From the NCBI GenBank assembly GCA_035236585.1, contig CP141139.1, forward strand, positions 34,791,217 to 34,855,216: a stretch of DNA of 64,000 bases. The letters run 5' to 3'. Each line of letters starts with the position of its first letter. Within the stretch, counting starts at the first letter, position 1. Made by a program: the position numbers and the translations under genes. Source of the stretch: Warburgia ugandensis. Taxonomy: Eukaryota; Streptophyta; Magnoliopsida; Canellales; Canellaceae. A model generated the notes under the pieces. The model was not told where the DNA came from and did no database searches. It saw only the letters and a program-made list of their open reading frames with translations. Shown one piece after another: positions 25,715 to 38,879 of this stretch.

Positions 25715-25716
25715 AT

Positions 25717-28437
25717 TGTGACGACCCGGGTTTTCCCATGCATTTTTTTTTAATGCAATATCTAATTCTTAAGGCGGGATGCATCCCTATTTGAAAACCA
25801 TTTTATAAAAACCATGCAATGCAACGGAAAATCTTTGGTTTTAAACTCATTTTGAAAATCCCGAGTGTCATTTGCTTTCACAATAACCAAGGTAGTTTTT
25901 AAAAAGCCTTAGAAATCATAAGTGTTTTTCCCCATGTCTATCCAAATACAAAGACACAAATTTCAACTGTAATTAAATACAAATACATGTCCAAAGGGTT
26001 GAGAATTTACTTACATATATATTGTTTCCTTTTTTATTCAGTTGCTCGTAGCATTAACATATATGTTCTCTACTCGTGGATGGAATTATCCTGAAAAATG
26101 TTAAGGATAGGGTGAGTATATACTATACTCAGTAGGAGTCCATCACTACTAGTTTTATAATGCATGCGATGTTTTAAAATTATATGCTCTTTCCAAAACA
26201 TGTGCATGTCTGAATACTCAAGTTCAATATCGATATAAAAATCCATTGTCAAACTGAAATACTAACGACTTAAAGGATCACATAATCCAAAATCGAAAGT
26301 ATCATATACATATATATCATAACATTATGATATGCATAAGATGCTTCATTGAATCCAACTCATGGATATCTAGTATGGTATGGTCGACAAACCTCATATC
26401 ATGCCATATGCAATGCAAATAACTCCACAAAACCATAGGGTCCAACTATGCCCACGACCTCCTCGCCGTGTGGTCCCCGGGTACCTGAGGACACTCAGTC
26501 ATAGCCTCCACGGGGCCTATGACACGTCGACCCAGTGCCGTGACACCAGTGGTAGCCCCCTGTACCACATGCAGTCGACGTAGGGACGTTGCCTCTTTTT
26601 GGGCGTGGTACCCATCCACTTAATAGTGGTAGAGGCTGGGTGGCCAACCCAGACCCCTCGACATAGCACCCACAAGCTTACTAGCCCAAATCACACAAGA
26701 TCAAACAAGCGAAAAATCTCTTTTTCAAAACCTGTCCTTTTTGGGTCCCTCACAATTGCCTGGCCCTCGGTACTCCAGCATCTTTTGGTAACCCTCAAGG
26801 ACATGCAATTTTTGCAAGAACTTAATGCTCGCAAATCATGCAATGTATGCAATAGTTTGCAAAACATGTCTATGCATAATGTATATGCAATTATTTACAA
26901 AACATGTCTATGCATAAAGCATTTATCACATGCATGCTGAATTAAGTCATGCTAAAGAAGTCATATACTTAAAACATGTATTCTCAAACAATAATAGTTC
27001 TTTTAAAAGAATCTAGTAGTGATAGAGCACCTACCTCAAAGTCTCTTGGAGTCGCGTCCTTTAACACTCAACCCGTCCCTGGGTCTCATTTATAAACTCC
27101 TGGGTATAAATGGATACAAGAAGTCCTAATTAGTTTCAGTCTATTTAGACATTAGACTGCTAGTCCCACCTATTGGGTCCCTGGTTCTTGCCTAATTCAT
27201 TGTCAGGCTAGATCCTATGGTGTGGACCTACTATTCCATAGCTAACTCTGTAATTTGTCCTTTAATCTTAGCTTTAAAGTCTTGTTGGGTCCACGTGTCC
27301 TAGTTCCCTCACGTGCGTGCGCGCCTAAAGGCCTTGTCAGGGACCGCATTTTTGCACGCGCACATGCATGCTCGGGTGACGCGCTATGACGCGCATCATC
27401 GCACGGGCGCACCTTGTATCATGGCGCATCTCAACTCCCAGGGCACCCCATGCACCCTGGTCGAGCCAGGACCCGTGCCCTATGTCATGCGTGCACTCGA
27501 GGGCCGCTCCTGGCACAGTGTATGCACTGTTGTACACCCGGAGCCCATCCCTGGGACCCTGTCCCAGGCGCACATGGAGCAAGGCGTCCCTGGGACGCCT
27601 GGCTCGTGCAAGGTCGTCTGGGCCTGGCTTGGCCATTGTGTTTGTGCAGACCGTTTGAACGGCTTGGGAATGTCCTCCATCCCAGAAATCTAGCTGGAAA
27701 AAGGTCAGATCCGGCATGGATCTTGGCCTGGGGGAAGTGAAACGGAGGAAAGGGAACGAGGGGCTTACCTGGGTAGCCTGGGGACACCCTTTTCCGGGTG
27801 GTGCGGCTCCTCCTTTCTGCCTGAAAACCCTTGGCTGCTGGAAACTCGAAGAAGGGACCGGAGAGAAGAGAGGGGAATGGGGAGACGGGAATGGCCAGCC
27901 TGACTTGGGCCTGGCCATTGCTAGAAAACTCAGAGAGATGGGTTTGAGACGGGTTTCTGATTTTTCCGGAAACCCCAGTCTCAAACGACTGGAAAAAACC
28001 CGTTTTGAAGAGGGGGGAAGATGGGGTTTTTATAGAGGAATGAAAGGCAGTGCCCTCAATGGCGGTGCCGCCATTTTCCCTAGTGTATTATAGAGAAATC
28101 GTGAAAAAACGAGTTTCTGGGAGGGTCTAGAGGTGGAAGATGACAGGGGGTGCCGTTATCAAAACGCCCCATGCGTTTTCCGTCCTTTTTTCGTTTTTCT
28201 ATTTTATTTTCAAAAATACCCCTATTTTTAAACGGCTGTAACTTCCTCATACGAACTCCGTTTTGGGTGATTTTTGAGGCGTTGGATTTCATTTTTCGAC
28301 TAGAATCTAATGGTACTAAGGTCCCTCACAAATTTCTTCGTTTACTATTTTAAATAAAGTGAAACATTTAACTCAGTTTATTTCCTATAGAATATTCAAT
28401 TTTCGTTAAAAATAGTGTAAATTGCTCGGGCATTACA
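25717..28437 (-). repeat. LTR of coding-poor element, 5' LTR in element sense
   Basis: Promoter LTR: a minus-strand TATAAAAAC lies at 28034-28026. The first ATG downstream (27984) opens a 215-codon frame with a partly shared counterpart in the other LTR. Its ends tgtgacgacccggg and cattaca match the left LTR. Confidence 0.92.
28026..28034 (-). promoter_or_regulatory. LTR TATA box
   Basis: TATAAAAAC on the minus strand, conserved in the other LTR at 21974-21966. It lies just upstream of a GC-rich leader. Confidence 0.6.
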
Positions 28438-28442
28438 CCAAG
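28438..28442. repeat. Target-site duplication, right (ccaag)
   Basis: Exact repeat of 19638-19642. Confidence 0.9.
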
Positions 28443-30078
28443 TCTGCTGATGCATTACATGACTGAGATAAAGACCGTGTCTTGCTTGCGTTTGTTACCC
28501 CATCATCGTCATGGAATGCAGTAGCATGTGTCCTATGCAAATTTCTACTTTTTATTATCATTTCTATAATTGTGCCTATATTCATGTAAAACTTATCTTA
28601 AAAATTACATATACTTCATAACGCTTTCTAATGAAGCAAGTTTGTTATTTGATAGAACTATATACTTCACTTTGAAGGTCTCATTGTTTGAGGATTATTG
28701 CATTCTGATTGGTTGATGTGTTGATTTTTATTAAAAAATAACAAAACATCTCTCATAACATATATCAGATATAACAGAACATATGTCACATATCCAAATA
28801 TCATAGAACATATGACACATATCTCAGATATCACAAGAGATGTGCCAATAGAAACGCCGAACATATGCGGTTAAATAAACCCCCCTTAACAACATGTTTC
28901 CAATGATCCCGTCGAAGTCCATGTAATTGGTGGGCCACTTGGTAAATACTTGATGGCCTTAAAATGGATAACGAATTTAGAGTATAAAAAGATCTACCAT
29001 CCTAGCAAACCGTGATTTCAGCCAGAAATTGATACCATTGATCCCATCTATTCAATGCATTTAATCTCAATTTCAAGGCCCATCCTTTGATGTGATCGGC
29101 ATTTCAACCAGTTCAATCGATGGGTAGGGCATGTCGATGGTTCTTATTGTCTATCCACAAAGTTTCATTTTAGGCACCACCTTGATAACTGCACCACCTA
29201 AATGTGCACATTAATCTTGTTGCCAAGTCAATGAATTACTATTTGTTTTGTTGTGATATTCTGCTCGAGATCGGTTTATTCTTGTCCTCCTTCCTAGTCT
29301 GAGGGTCTCAGCTTACAACACACAAATGTACTAAAAATGATATTTGCACACTTTGCTTATGGAAATTATAAGAGGATGCTCGTCCTTGATGCATCCACCT
29401 TTGCTCTTTTTTATCTTTTTTTTTTTTTTTTTTGTTACTGTTGTGGGATAGTTTGTTATTTCTAAAATTTATTTGGTTCTTCCCAAAAGGGGATAAATGC
29501 AAAATACATGCTATTTTTTGTTTGAAATTCTCAATAATGCCAATCCAAACTTTATTTTATTTGTTAACAACATTTTCTATTTTTATTGATTGGTGGGCAC
29601 TCCAAACTTGACAACCAAAGTTTTTATTTTGTTGGAGGAACTTGGAAAAGATTAGGGAATCATGAAAATTTTTAGATAACTGTAAAGGGTGGCGTGCCAT
29701 TATTGAAAGAAGGAGAGCAGAAATAATTTTCTCCTATTTGTCACCATAATTTACTCTGCAATGGCACTTCTCTCATTCTCATCTTTTTTAACTAAATACA
29801 GAATTTAACAGTTATAGTATCATCTAGCAGCCGTTCAGAAAATTGTAAAATATCTCACTAAAAGGAAGGCAGTTGACGAGTCATTAAAGAGAGAAGAATT
29901 TTTTTATCAAAAATAGAAAAGAAAGAGAGAAAAAAGAAAAAAGAAATCAGGATAATATACTATATTTATATTATAGTATATTATGTTTAGTCACGTTATA
30001 CTTCTAATAAACAAAGCTCAAAGCTCGTCTCTTTCCAATATATGCTTACACAAATGGTGCAACTTGCTGATTGATCAG
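28443..30078. other. Non-coding stretch before the NIP exon
   Basis: I found no upstream aquaporin exons here (no first NPA box, no transmembrane exon). A small degenerate repeat with CATAT/AGATATCACA motifs lies at about 28750-28850, and a poly-T run at about 29417-29433. Confidence 0.5.
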
Positions 30079-30274
30079 GCCTGGGAGTGGTGGTTCCATG
30101 AATCCTGTACGCACCCTGGGGCCCCCTGACGCAGCCAGTAACCATGATGGTGTCTGGATTTACCTGGTAGCTCCCACCCTCGGAGCCATCAATGGTGCTG
30201 GTATTTATACCTTGGTGAAGCTCCATCAGGAGGATAAGGAGCAACAACACCAAGTCAGAAGCTTCCACCGTTAA
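30079..30274 (+). CDS. NIP5/NIP6-type aquaporin, last exon only
   Basis: Nodulin-26-like intrinsic proteins of this group move boric acid and other small neutral solutes across the plasma membrane. The exon begins after an acceptor AG at 30077-30078 and ends with TAA at 30272-30274. It encodes GGSMNPVRTLGP, holding the second pore motif in its NPV form, which is characteristic of the NIP5/NIP6 group. The sixth membrane helix follows (GVWIYLVAPTLGAINGAGIYTLVKL), then a short acidic tail ending RSFHR, close to the RSFRR end of NIP5;1 and NIP6;1. The splice phase (after the first base of the exon completes a codon) fits the known last-exon position. The frame is intact, but no other exon occurs in the window. 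It may be an orphan exon, or upstream exons may be displaced far away. Probably non-functional alone. Confidence 0.8.
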
Positions 30275-33200
30275 AAGACTACTGCAAGTTGCATCTGCTG
30301 GGCCATATGTACATACATATTTATGTATACTTTAGCATGGGCTCATGAACGTACATCTTTGGCTAATTTGATTCGATGGAGGGATAAATCCTTGGTTCTT
30401 TCCATTTTGCAAGCAAGCAGGTTGAATTAGCCCATCTTTTTGTAGGTTATATATTCACTTATGCAGCTTATATATATTCTAATAATAATATGCTCGATAA
30501 GGCGTGACGAGTTTAGGACATCGCACAAAGTCCAGGCCTTAGTTGGCACTATAGACTCTGAATTATTGGTGTTGGTTTGCTGTGTATTAATTTGTACAAG
30601 TCTCACGTACGCATATGCATGGGAGATAGTGGGTTTGTCCTGCGCTAGAAAAGCATAGTGCTGTTGTGTGTGTGTGTGTTCGGATGTGAGAAGAAAGGCC
30701 CAGTTTGATGTATGATTGGATGTGAATGGATAATATTATTCAAGATTTGTATTGGACAAATTATTCTTTGATTGTCAGCGCAATTTCTAATTTCTCGAAC
30801 AAATTACGCCGAAAATGATTAAATGCGTGTGAAACTCCTCGTTCTTCTTGAAATATGGAGTTGTACAAAGGGAAAGGAAACTTAAAAAATAGGATCAAGC
30901 TGATGCATTGCAACCCATTGGTCCAACTCCATAGGCTCGTCGCAGCAACGGCTCAGTGCCACAAGGCTTAACTTTCACTAAGTGGAGCCTGTCAATGTCT
31001 AGAAGAGTGAAGAGAGCAGTTTTTTGAGGATTATTGTCCAAGTCTTTTACCTTGCTGCCTAAGGCAGGCTCCCCTATATAAGGGGTGCCCCCTAGGCCAT
31101 TCAATCAACATCTCTCTTCTCTCCGGTGCTTTGGGTCGTCTTCACTGCAGTGAAGTTAACACTCGAATGAATTTGAACTATACGACACCCTTAAAGATGT
31201 TCAGTGCTCCTGGATTGGTCAAAGAGGGTGATTCTGCTGTGATCTCTCTCTGTCTCAGAAAGAAGGCCGATGGGCCTTTGCTATGCTCCTGGTCAGACTT
31301 TTAAGATTTGCCAAAATCCTCAATAGGCATTCTTTGAGACAAATAAGCTACAAAGAAAGGACTAGAAAAGTTGGTTACTTGTGACTGGATCAGATGATCA
31401 AGGTGTGGGCTTTGTGGCTTTTTTCCAAGTTTATCTAGCTGACTCCTTTGACTCTTATCTTTTTCGGGTCTATAGGCTTTCCTTTGGCCTCGGGGACTTT
31501 CTTGGTATTTTGGGCTTTCTCACTTACTCGTCCAGGTAAGTCTTTCTTATTTTAGTAATGTCCTTTCACCATTCCAAAACCACTCATCTTAATGGCAACA
31601 TACGCAAATTTTCATTCTTAGGGTTTGCATCATTGGCACAAGGCAATAACATTTGAATATTCCCCTCCTATGGTGCAAAGCCTTCCTAATTGACAGGGAA
31701 GGCGCTTGATGCGTGTAAGGAGGCCTATGTTTCTGTGACATTCAAGGCACAGGCTTGAAAAGCTGGAACGTTATTTCCAACGTGGTCTCTAATGACACAC
31801 CTAGGCCAATACTGGTGTAACTTGGATTGCTAAAGCCCTTGGTTGAGTTACCTGGATGCATTGTGTTTTGAAAAGCTACCTGTCGAACTGAAAGCTTCGT
31901 CCAAATTTAACTTGGATGGCCAGTTGGAGGCGGCACCCAAGTTAGCTTGAAAAATGAGTTTTCAGACAATACCTAAAATGTGGAGTAAGTGTTGTCATGA
32001 TCAGAACCACATCAAGGCCAAAGAACAGCCTAGTTTATAATTTATACTCTCTCGAGCAGAATTGTTACTGTTATGGCATGTTCAGTCAGTGATTAATCCT
32101 CATGCTTTGGGTTAATTTATAGGTTTGAAATGAAAATGCCTCCTACCCTATTAAAGAAAATAATGCCAGATTGAGGCTTTGACATTAGTATCCAAAGGGT
32201 GTGGAAATATCAGCTCCCTTCACTTTTTGTTGTTTCTTGCTTTTCCATGTTGATGGATAAGGATTGACTTCTATGGAATCCATGGCAACCTCTTTCTAGT
32301 TGCAGGGTTATAAATATTGGTTTTTGTGGATTTCTATTATAATGTACTAGATCTATGGAATTTTTTGTGGTCATTTTTATCTTATCTTTCAATGGATGAA
32401 TCTCACGGTTTGTTATGGAGGGGATGTCACCTTTAAGAGTCCCGTAAGCATACGCTCTCAAGAAGGGAGGAAGAAGTATATGCCCCTTTTTTCATCCATG
32501 GTACACCATTTTGCAAATTTAAGCCATTCATCATGTTTAGAGTACCAAAAAATAGGCGACTTATGAGAAATCATTGTATTTGGAAAATCCTAGCTACTTG
32601 TATTAGATCTTTCCAAAACTTAATAATGCTCCTAATTTTTATATAAAGAAACATATGCTAAAAACATCCAACGAGCATGAAATTTGTTTCTAGCCTATCT
32701 AAGTCATTCCTAACATGATGAGTGGTTTAGATCTAACAAAAATTGCTTCACATTGCATGTATTCCTCTCTCCTATTGACCATGAACACTTATTGGGACCC
32801 CATCTTTAATGGGTTTGAAGTTGGGTATGTTTATCTTGAAGGAATATCTAGAAAGCAGAGATGATAGATTTTCCATAGAAGCAACTGGAAGGCTTGTCAA
32901 TTTTTTGATCAATTCACCCAACTTAGTTAATTACTTGAAGAAACATGAAATAACTTGAGCTTGTCAAGTTGCATATTGAGTTGAATAAAATATACTTTGA
33001 GTTGAGTTGACTCTGATGAGTTTTTTAGTTAACTCACGAGTTTTTTAACAATGGCAAGGGAGAATTCGGTGTGTTTGAAATAAAACAAGTTTTGAAGAAC
33101 TTTGAATTCAAGGCTGTTCAAATACAAATGCACTCCAAATGATCAAAGACATTCAAGTAAAAAAGAAAAAACCATTGAGAACAAAAAATCATTTGCAATG

Positions 33201-33860
33201 GTTTGGCCAACCCAACAATGACATCTCCTTCCTCTCTTTCAAAGCTATCCTAGCTTTGAGTTTCCATTCACTCCCTACAACATTTATCCATGAGTTGAAC
33301 AATGGCTACTATGATAAAAAGCACTTGAAGAAGCCTACCTTTCACATTGATTGATGAAAATACAAACAAAAGTTTTTGTATAAGATTTACAGCTTAAGAA
33401 GAAACAGAGAGAAGAGAATATGAGAACTTTTGAGCACTAGAGGTGGTTTCTACATTATGTAGCTTGAACTCTATATTAGACCTTCATAACATGAATCGTC
33501 ACTCCAATATTCAATTAATAGCTCCAATCTTCAATGGATCCATTGGGAATTCATTTCTAGTTGAAATAGAGCTGTTGAGAATGAAATAAAATCATTGAAA
33601 AGTTAGTCTACAACTTTAAAGTTGTTGTCAGACTCTAGTTGCCAACTATTATCTTTGGTGACTGGTCTTGCTTAGCAACTTATAGATTTTCAAATTTGTT
33701 CTTATTAGCCAACTTCCACTAAGAGCAGCTAACTGGATGCTACCTAAAAGTTTGAAGCCCATTTTAAAGCTCTAGAAGTGGACTAGAGTAGAAGAGTAGT
33801 TGATTGTTCTGAGCATAGCTTCAGAAACAACTTTTGATAGTCAAGGCAATTGATTGGTTG
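30275..33860. other. Unassigned stretch with a TATA-and-leader-like site
   Basis: No supported gene was found. ctatataagggg at 31074-31085, followed by a CT-rich leader-like sequence (about 31105-31125), looks like a plant or LTR promoter. No matching element body was recognised. Positions 32490-33050 share phrases with sequence at about 42880-43400 (for example aagcatccaa/aacatccaacgagcatgaaa and gagttgagtt), suggesting an unclassified dispersed repeat. Confidence 0.4.
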
Positions 33861-33865
33861 GAGTA
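33861..33865. repeat. Target-site duplication, left (gagta)
   Basis: gagta directly precedes the solo LTR and is repeated at 36679-36683. Confidence 0.88.
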
Positions 33866-36678
33866 TGTAATATCCTTAATTTTTAGTATAAAATAGAAAA
33901 TTACTAAATAAATATATTTAAAAATTTATAGATGAAATTTTTTCCTAAAAACTTAAGAATTGGAAAGTGCTCATCAATATGATTCCAAGGCCACCAAGAA
34001 CGCAAAAAACGGAGCTCAAATGGGGGAGTTAGGAGCCGTCAAAGTGGAAAGGGCAATTTGGTCATTTGACATAGACGTGTTAGATAGGAGTCCAAATTGA
34101 TAATGGCACCCCTGTCTTCCACACGTCTCTACCACTTTGGCAAAATCCCCGGAGAGACGTGTGGGGAAGAGTTTTTCTTCCCCTAGGACTCTAATCCCTA
34201 TATCTATTCTTCCCTAGGAGCCAAAACACTCCACCTTGAGCGTTTCTTTGAGTTTTTACTTAGAACCCTGGCCTGGAAAGATTGCACTTTTTCGGCGAGT
34301 GGAACCCCGGCAACACGAGTAAACCCAGCCAGGAGCAAGGTAAGCCTTAAACTCTATTTTTTCGTATTTATTAAATAGGAAAACTAATTAGAAAAGCATG
34401 TAAAAATTAGGAAAAATCGGATTTCCTGGGAACTTGTGTGCACGCTACTGTTGGAGCGTGATTTCACGGATGAAACCATGTCCATTTGGAAATCGCACCA
34501 TCTAACTAGTGCACAAGAGACCCAAGATCAAACCCTTTAAATTTGGGAGCATATGGATGATTTTAGGAACTTGGAAAAAACTGTTTAAAAAACATTGTTT
34601 TTGGAGAAATCAATGCAAAAGGATGATAGAAATGGAAACTAGACAAAATTTTGAACAAAATGGCTCAAAAACCAAGTGATTTGGACACCAGTAGGGTCAC
34701 CGGAGATGACCGGAAGCCGGTCGTCTTCTCAGGCGCCGATGTAAACCGGTGTAAACCGGGCTGCCCGTGTTACCTAGTGTAAACTGGGTGCCGATGTAAC
34801 CCGGTGTAAACTGGGGCCGCTGGTGTAACCCAGTGTACACTGGGCGTTGGTGTAACCTGGTGTAAAGCAGGGTCGCCGGTGTAAACCAGCGCACCCGCCC
34901 AACACCCTATAAATTAATAAATATTAATTTATGTAGTATTTTCACTTAAAATTGATTTTTGGGAGCTAGAGGAGTCCAAATCACGATTTGAAAGATGCGT
35001 TGTGACTGTATTGACGACGCGGACCTAGTTTTAACTTAAAAATTTAGAAATGACCAACTTTTCTTTAGAAATTTTTTAAAATAGTGATGTGACATGTACA
35101 AGTGCACTTGAATATACCAGTTAAAGAGAGTTATTAGCAAGCTAGTAGTCTCACACTGAGATAGGTGACGACAATTAATGCTTTGCCTTGATTTTTAAAC
35201 CATGTTGAAACATACCATCATGTGTGATTGTGTTTTAAATGGCAATTATCATTTACCGTGGATTTCATGCGACTTTGAGTACATTATGAGTATTCCAAAT
35301 TGAATTCTGCTATTCAAATAAACTTATTTCAAATGCTTTTATAAGCATGAGGTTAATTAGTTATGCTTAGATAAAGACTTGTTTCTTATTATATATGTAG
35401 AAAATGCATGGAATTACATGGAAATAAGAATAGAGGTTTATTACCTGGTCCTTTTATAGGCTAACCCCAGCATGAGGGGCATGCCTTGGGGATTGCGAGC
35501 TATAAGTGCTCTTGAGTTTTAGCATACACATATGATTTCTGTGTTTTATATTTGATGACGAGTGCTCTCGCCCGGTGGGCGTCATGCTAGGAGGAATAGG
35601 GCCGGCCACCCATCTTTCGAGATTGTGATGTGATGATGTTGTGATATGATAGACACCTGCCCGTGGATGGCATTCGGTAGGGGTTTGGTAACATGGATAG
35701 TCCACACTACCGGTCTGATCCTTTCCATGGGGACAGACGCTAAGTCTCTCGTTATGGTGTCGACGGAGAGTGGCGGTGGTTGATACCCATGGAGGGTTGC
35801 CACTGCAGCATGATGGCCTATATTCTTATTATGTGTGCATGTATGATGAGCATGGTTATGGATGGTATGCTTGGGTGTGACGACACTCAAAGGTTGGCTA
35901 TGAGTACTCCTGATCAGTGATGTTAGTGCGATGTGGTGGGACCCATTACCTTAGGGTGCCCTTATTATTATTGTATGCTCATTTACTTTAATTCAGGTCA
36001 TGTTTTAACTCCTTGAAATGCATGTTTTAGCATATTGAATATATTGGCATTTATTTGAACATGACTTATGATATTGTTAATTTCATAAATGATAGACTTT
36101 TCATCAATACTGTTAATTATTTATTTTATTTATTACATTAATTGTCTATGTACCTACACAAGCGATAGCTTGCTGAGGCATTGCTTTATTTTGCAATGCC
36201 TTAGATCTCGAGCGCGATATCAGGAAATGCAAAGCTGTTGAGAAACCGTGAGAACTGATGAAGACTACTTTTTTCTATAGTTTTAGACAGTGATGTGAGT
36301 CATTAAACAAGATTATCATTTGGATTTAATTATATACTGCATACTTTATATTTTGGATTTGATTGAGATGTTTGGACATATGTTGGACATTTATATGGGA
36401 TGTTATGATGGATAGACCCTAGGCCATATTATTATTGTGTTTTGGACATTTATTTGATTTAAAATAAAGGCACCGATTTATTTGACATTGATTGATACAT
36501 GTATTATTTTATTTACATGTATGTCATTTTGAGAAAGGAAAAATAACACCCGGAGTTTTTAAGAATTGTTTTAGTAAAATGTTAAATAAAGCTTTTCTCA
36601 TGGGATCCCAATGCTCTTATTTAAAATGTCATTATTATTATTATTAAAATTTCAACAACAAAAATTCGGGGTGTTACA
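33866..36678 (+). mobile_element. Solo LTR of the Tekay/Del-like chromovirus family
   Basis: 2.8 kb, starting tgtaatatcctt and ending gggtgttaca, with a 5-bp target duplication on each side and no interior. It is the same family as the LTRs of the element at 43440-53764 in opposite orientation: it shares the start and end, the minisatellite of gtgtaaaccgg-type units (34736-34900), the palindrome at 34910-34931, and the caagGTAAGCC donor-like site at 34336-34346. A TATA-like cctatatctatt lies at about 34197-34208. A solo LTR arises by recombination between the two LTRs of one copy, deleting its body. Confidence 0.9.
34736..34900 (+). repeat. Minisatellite inside the solo LTR
   Basis: Degenerate units of about 20 bp built on ggtgtaaaccgg and its variants, separated by gccgctg-like spacers. 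The same array occurs inverted at 45236-45400 and 52722-52825 with different lengths. Confidence 0.8.
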
Positions 36679-36683
36679 GAGTA
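36679..36683. repeat. Target-site duplication, right (gagta)
   Basis: Exact repeat of 33861-33865. Confidence 0.88.
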
Positions 36684-38879
36684 ATATTCAACTATTCTAA
36701 GCATTCAACTTGAGAAAAACTTCTAGAGTTGATTGGTTGGAGCAGCAGTTAACTGCACTGAGTGAATACTTGGAAATTGCTGCTTCTTTTTGTTGTTGTT
36801 ATATCTTTATCATATAATGTCATATTTAAGCAATCTTTAGTGCATTGGTAAGGTCTTTTCTAGCTCCATGTATACAACACTTAAAGAACTTATATTGAAG
36901 TCTTGAGATTTCAAGAACCTAAGGAAATCGTCCAGTAATTACTTGTATCCTTCTTAAATGCTTGAGATTTCTTAAGAAATGGGCTGTGGTATTTATCTAA
37001 ACACTTAGGTACTCAAGTAAATATGTTAAAACACAATACAAAGGTTTTGTTATCATTTAAATAAAAAAGGAATTGGTTCAACATGTAGGTCATTATTATA
37101 AAGATAAAAATATAATTAATTATGCTAAATTCAAATTAGAGATGTAACCTATAAATTAAGGTTTGTAACTTTATTTTTTTATAAATTAATTATGTGAAAT
37201 TTGAAGTTTGATGAGTAATAAAACAATATAGTGTTTTATGCTAAGAGAGCAAATTTTTATCTCTTAAACTGTCTTCCCCATTCCTCACCAAGTTGGCTTG
37301 ATCCAATGTCACGGTGGCCAATGGAACAATTTGTTGAACCAAATTGCATTTAGAAGACTAACATGGTAATAGACATCTTCATTCCAAATTTTTTCCCCTA
37401 AATTTAATTATTTGATGATGATCCTTAGGACTTGGAAGTTAATGAGCCAAAATTGTAATGAACTAAAAGATTATGAGGCCATACTAATGCATATGCATAA
37501 ACAAGTAACAGATATTATAGATTATGATATTTTCTTCTAAATAATTAGCCACAAGAGTCTTAAATATGTTATCCTAGATGGTAGAATAGTCAATGTTCAT
37601 GAATTTTTGTTTACAAGATATCCAAAGTCGAAGAGGTTGACTGAACAATCAGATCAACCAGATATTTAAATCATAGTACGATCATAGCCTAGGCCTTGCT
37701 CTTTCATCAAAAACTACTATAAAAGGTAGAGAGCAGGTAACTCCTCATTTGTGTTTGGATTTGGTTAAAATTATAATTTTTCCGCGTCCCTTAATATCAT
37801 AAAATTACTTTTTTCTCTTTTAAGTTCATAAAATTATGATTTTGCCATTATTCTACACCTACTTATTCTTTCCTTTTGTTCTATTAGAAGGATTTGCCAA
37901 TTTTTGTTTATTTCTCAAGTTATGCTAGTGGTGATGTGTTGAGTATTGGATTTGTCTAGCATCCTTAAGTTAACATTATATAGGTAGATCCCATACCATT
38001 AAGACTTTATGTTACTATCTTATAAAGGGGTTTTGGAGTAGCATTCATGAGAGGCTATTGAGAGTGCTTATTTTGGGTTTATCTTATAAGGGTTTTCTCT
38101 TGTAGACCTAAAAAAAGAGGAAAACCAAGAAGAGGACCTCAAGGTGTGCTCTTGAGTTTTTGAGAATACAAGGAAAGTAAGAAGAACTAGGTTAAACTCA
38201 TGCTTGTAAAGCTTTTCTCTCATAGTGGATTTCCCCTTTCGCTCCTCTATGGATGTAAGTGGATTTATCAAACCACGTATGATTGTGTCTTTCCTTGTCT
38301 TTGTTTTTCTTATATTTATTTTGTTTTTCTTAGTTTTATTGGTTTTGATACATCTTTGTCACTTATGGTAATCCAATATGGGTTCCACTTGGCTATTAGA
38401 TCTACATGATATGGGTCTACTCAATCAACCATTCCTCTTATACATTTAATATGTATGAAATATCTACTAGCTAAGGATGGCTATATGCATCTTTACATGA
38501 TGTAATTGCAACCTTACCTTAAGAGGAGATTTATTGAAAATCTAATAGGAGATTAGTGGATTGAAAGAAATAAAGATTCTGCATATAAGAATTTTTAAAT
38601 ATTTGCTAGAATTTTTTATTATTTGCTCTAAATTTTTTAAAGGCTTTTAATATGTAATTTATTTATTTTTAATTCCATTTTTGGAGTATTTTTTTAAGAT
38701 TGTAATATCTTGATTACTCTTTTTTCATATAAATGTTATTAATTAAGTGGACTCACTTTACAATAAGACATATAGTAAGTTGTACCATATTAAAATTACA
38801 AGAAAAGACATACTTCCATAGTATACCAAATACGCTTGTCAATTAGAACCTATGATTGAACTTGTTATTGATGTTATAG
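36684..38879. other. AT-rich intergenic, nothing recognised
   Basis: No supported gene or element border was found. Short open frames at 38068-38409 show no family motif. Confidence 0.5.

Larger units (their letters stand above)
22377..25716 (-). other. Interior of coding-poor LTR element
   Basis: AT-rich and pyrimidine-rich on the plus strand, with no open frame above 60 codons. It contains a near-perfect 270-bp tandem duplication at 24211-24750. It is bounded by the polypurine tract (left) and primer-binding site (right). Confidence 0.75.
19643..28437 (-). mobile_element. Complete coding-poor LTR retrotransposon, chromovirus-like
   Basis: Two long LTRs (19643-22376 and 25717-28437) enclose a 3.34-kb interior and are flanked by a perfect 5-bp duplication. 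Orientation is minus: the initiator tRNA-Met primer site (complement gctctgatacca at 25703-25714) adjoins the right LTR, and a polypurine tract TAAGGGGGTAATAA (22390-22377) adjoins the left. The sequence ttcatcctcgaaattcc next to the PPT matches the conserved pre-PPT end of gypsy chromoviruses. No gag, protease, RT or integrase motif could be read in the interior on either strand. The plan resembles LARD-type non-autonomous elements that borrow proteins from relatives, but a decayed coding interior is the alternative. Confidence 0.85.

Noticed and set aside
30895-31104. 69-codon minus-strand frame
   Set aside because: No family motif, and it overlaps a promoter-like plus-strand site.
34697-34894. 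65-codon frame with repeated peptide
   Set aside because: It is produced by translating the LTR minisatellite.
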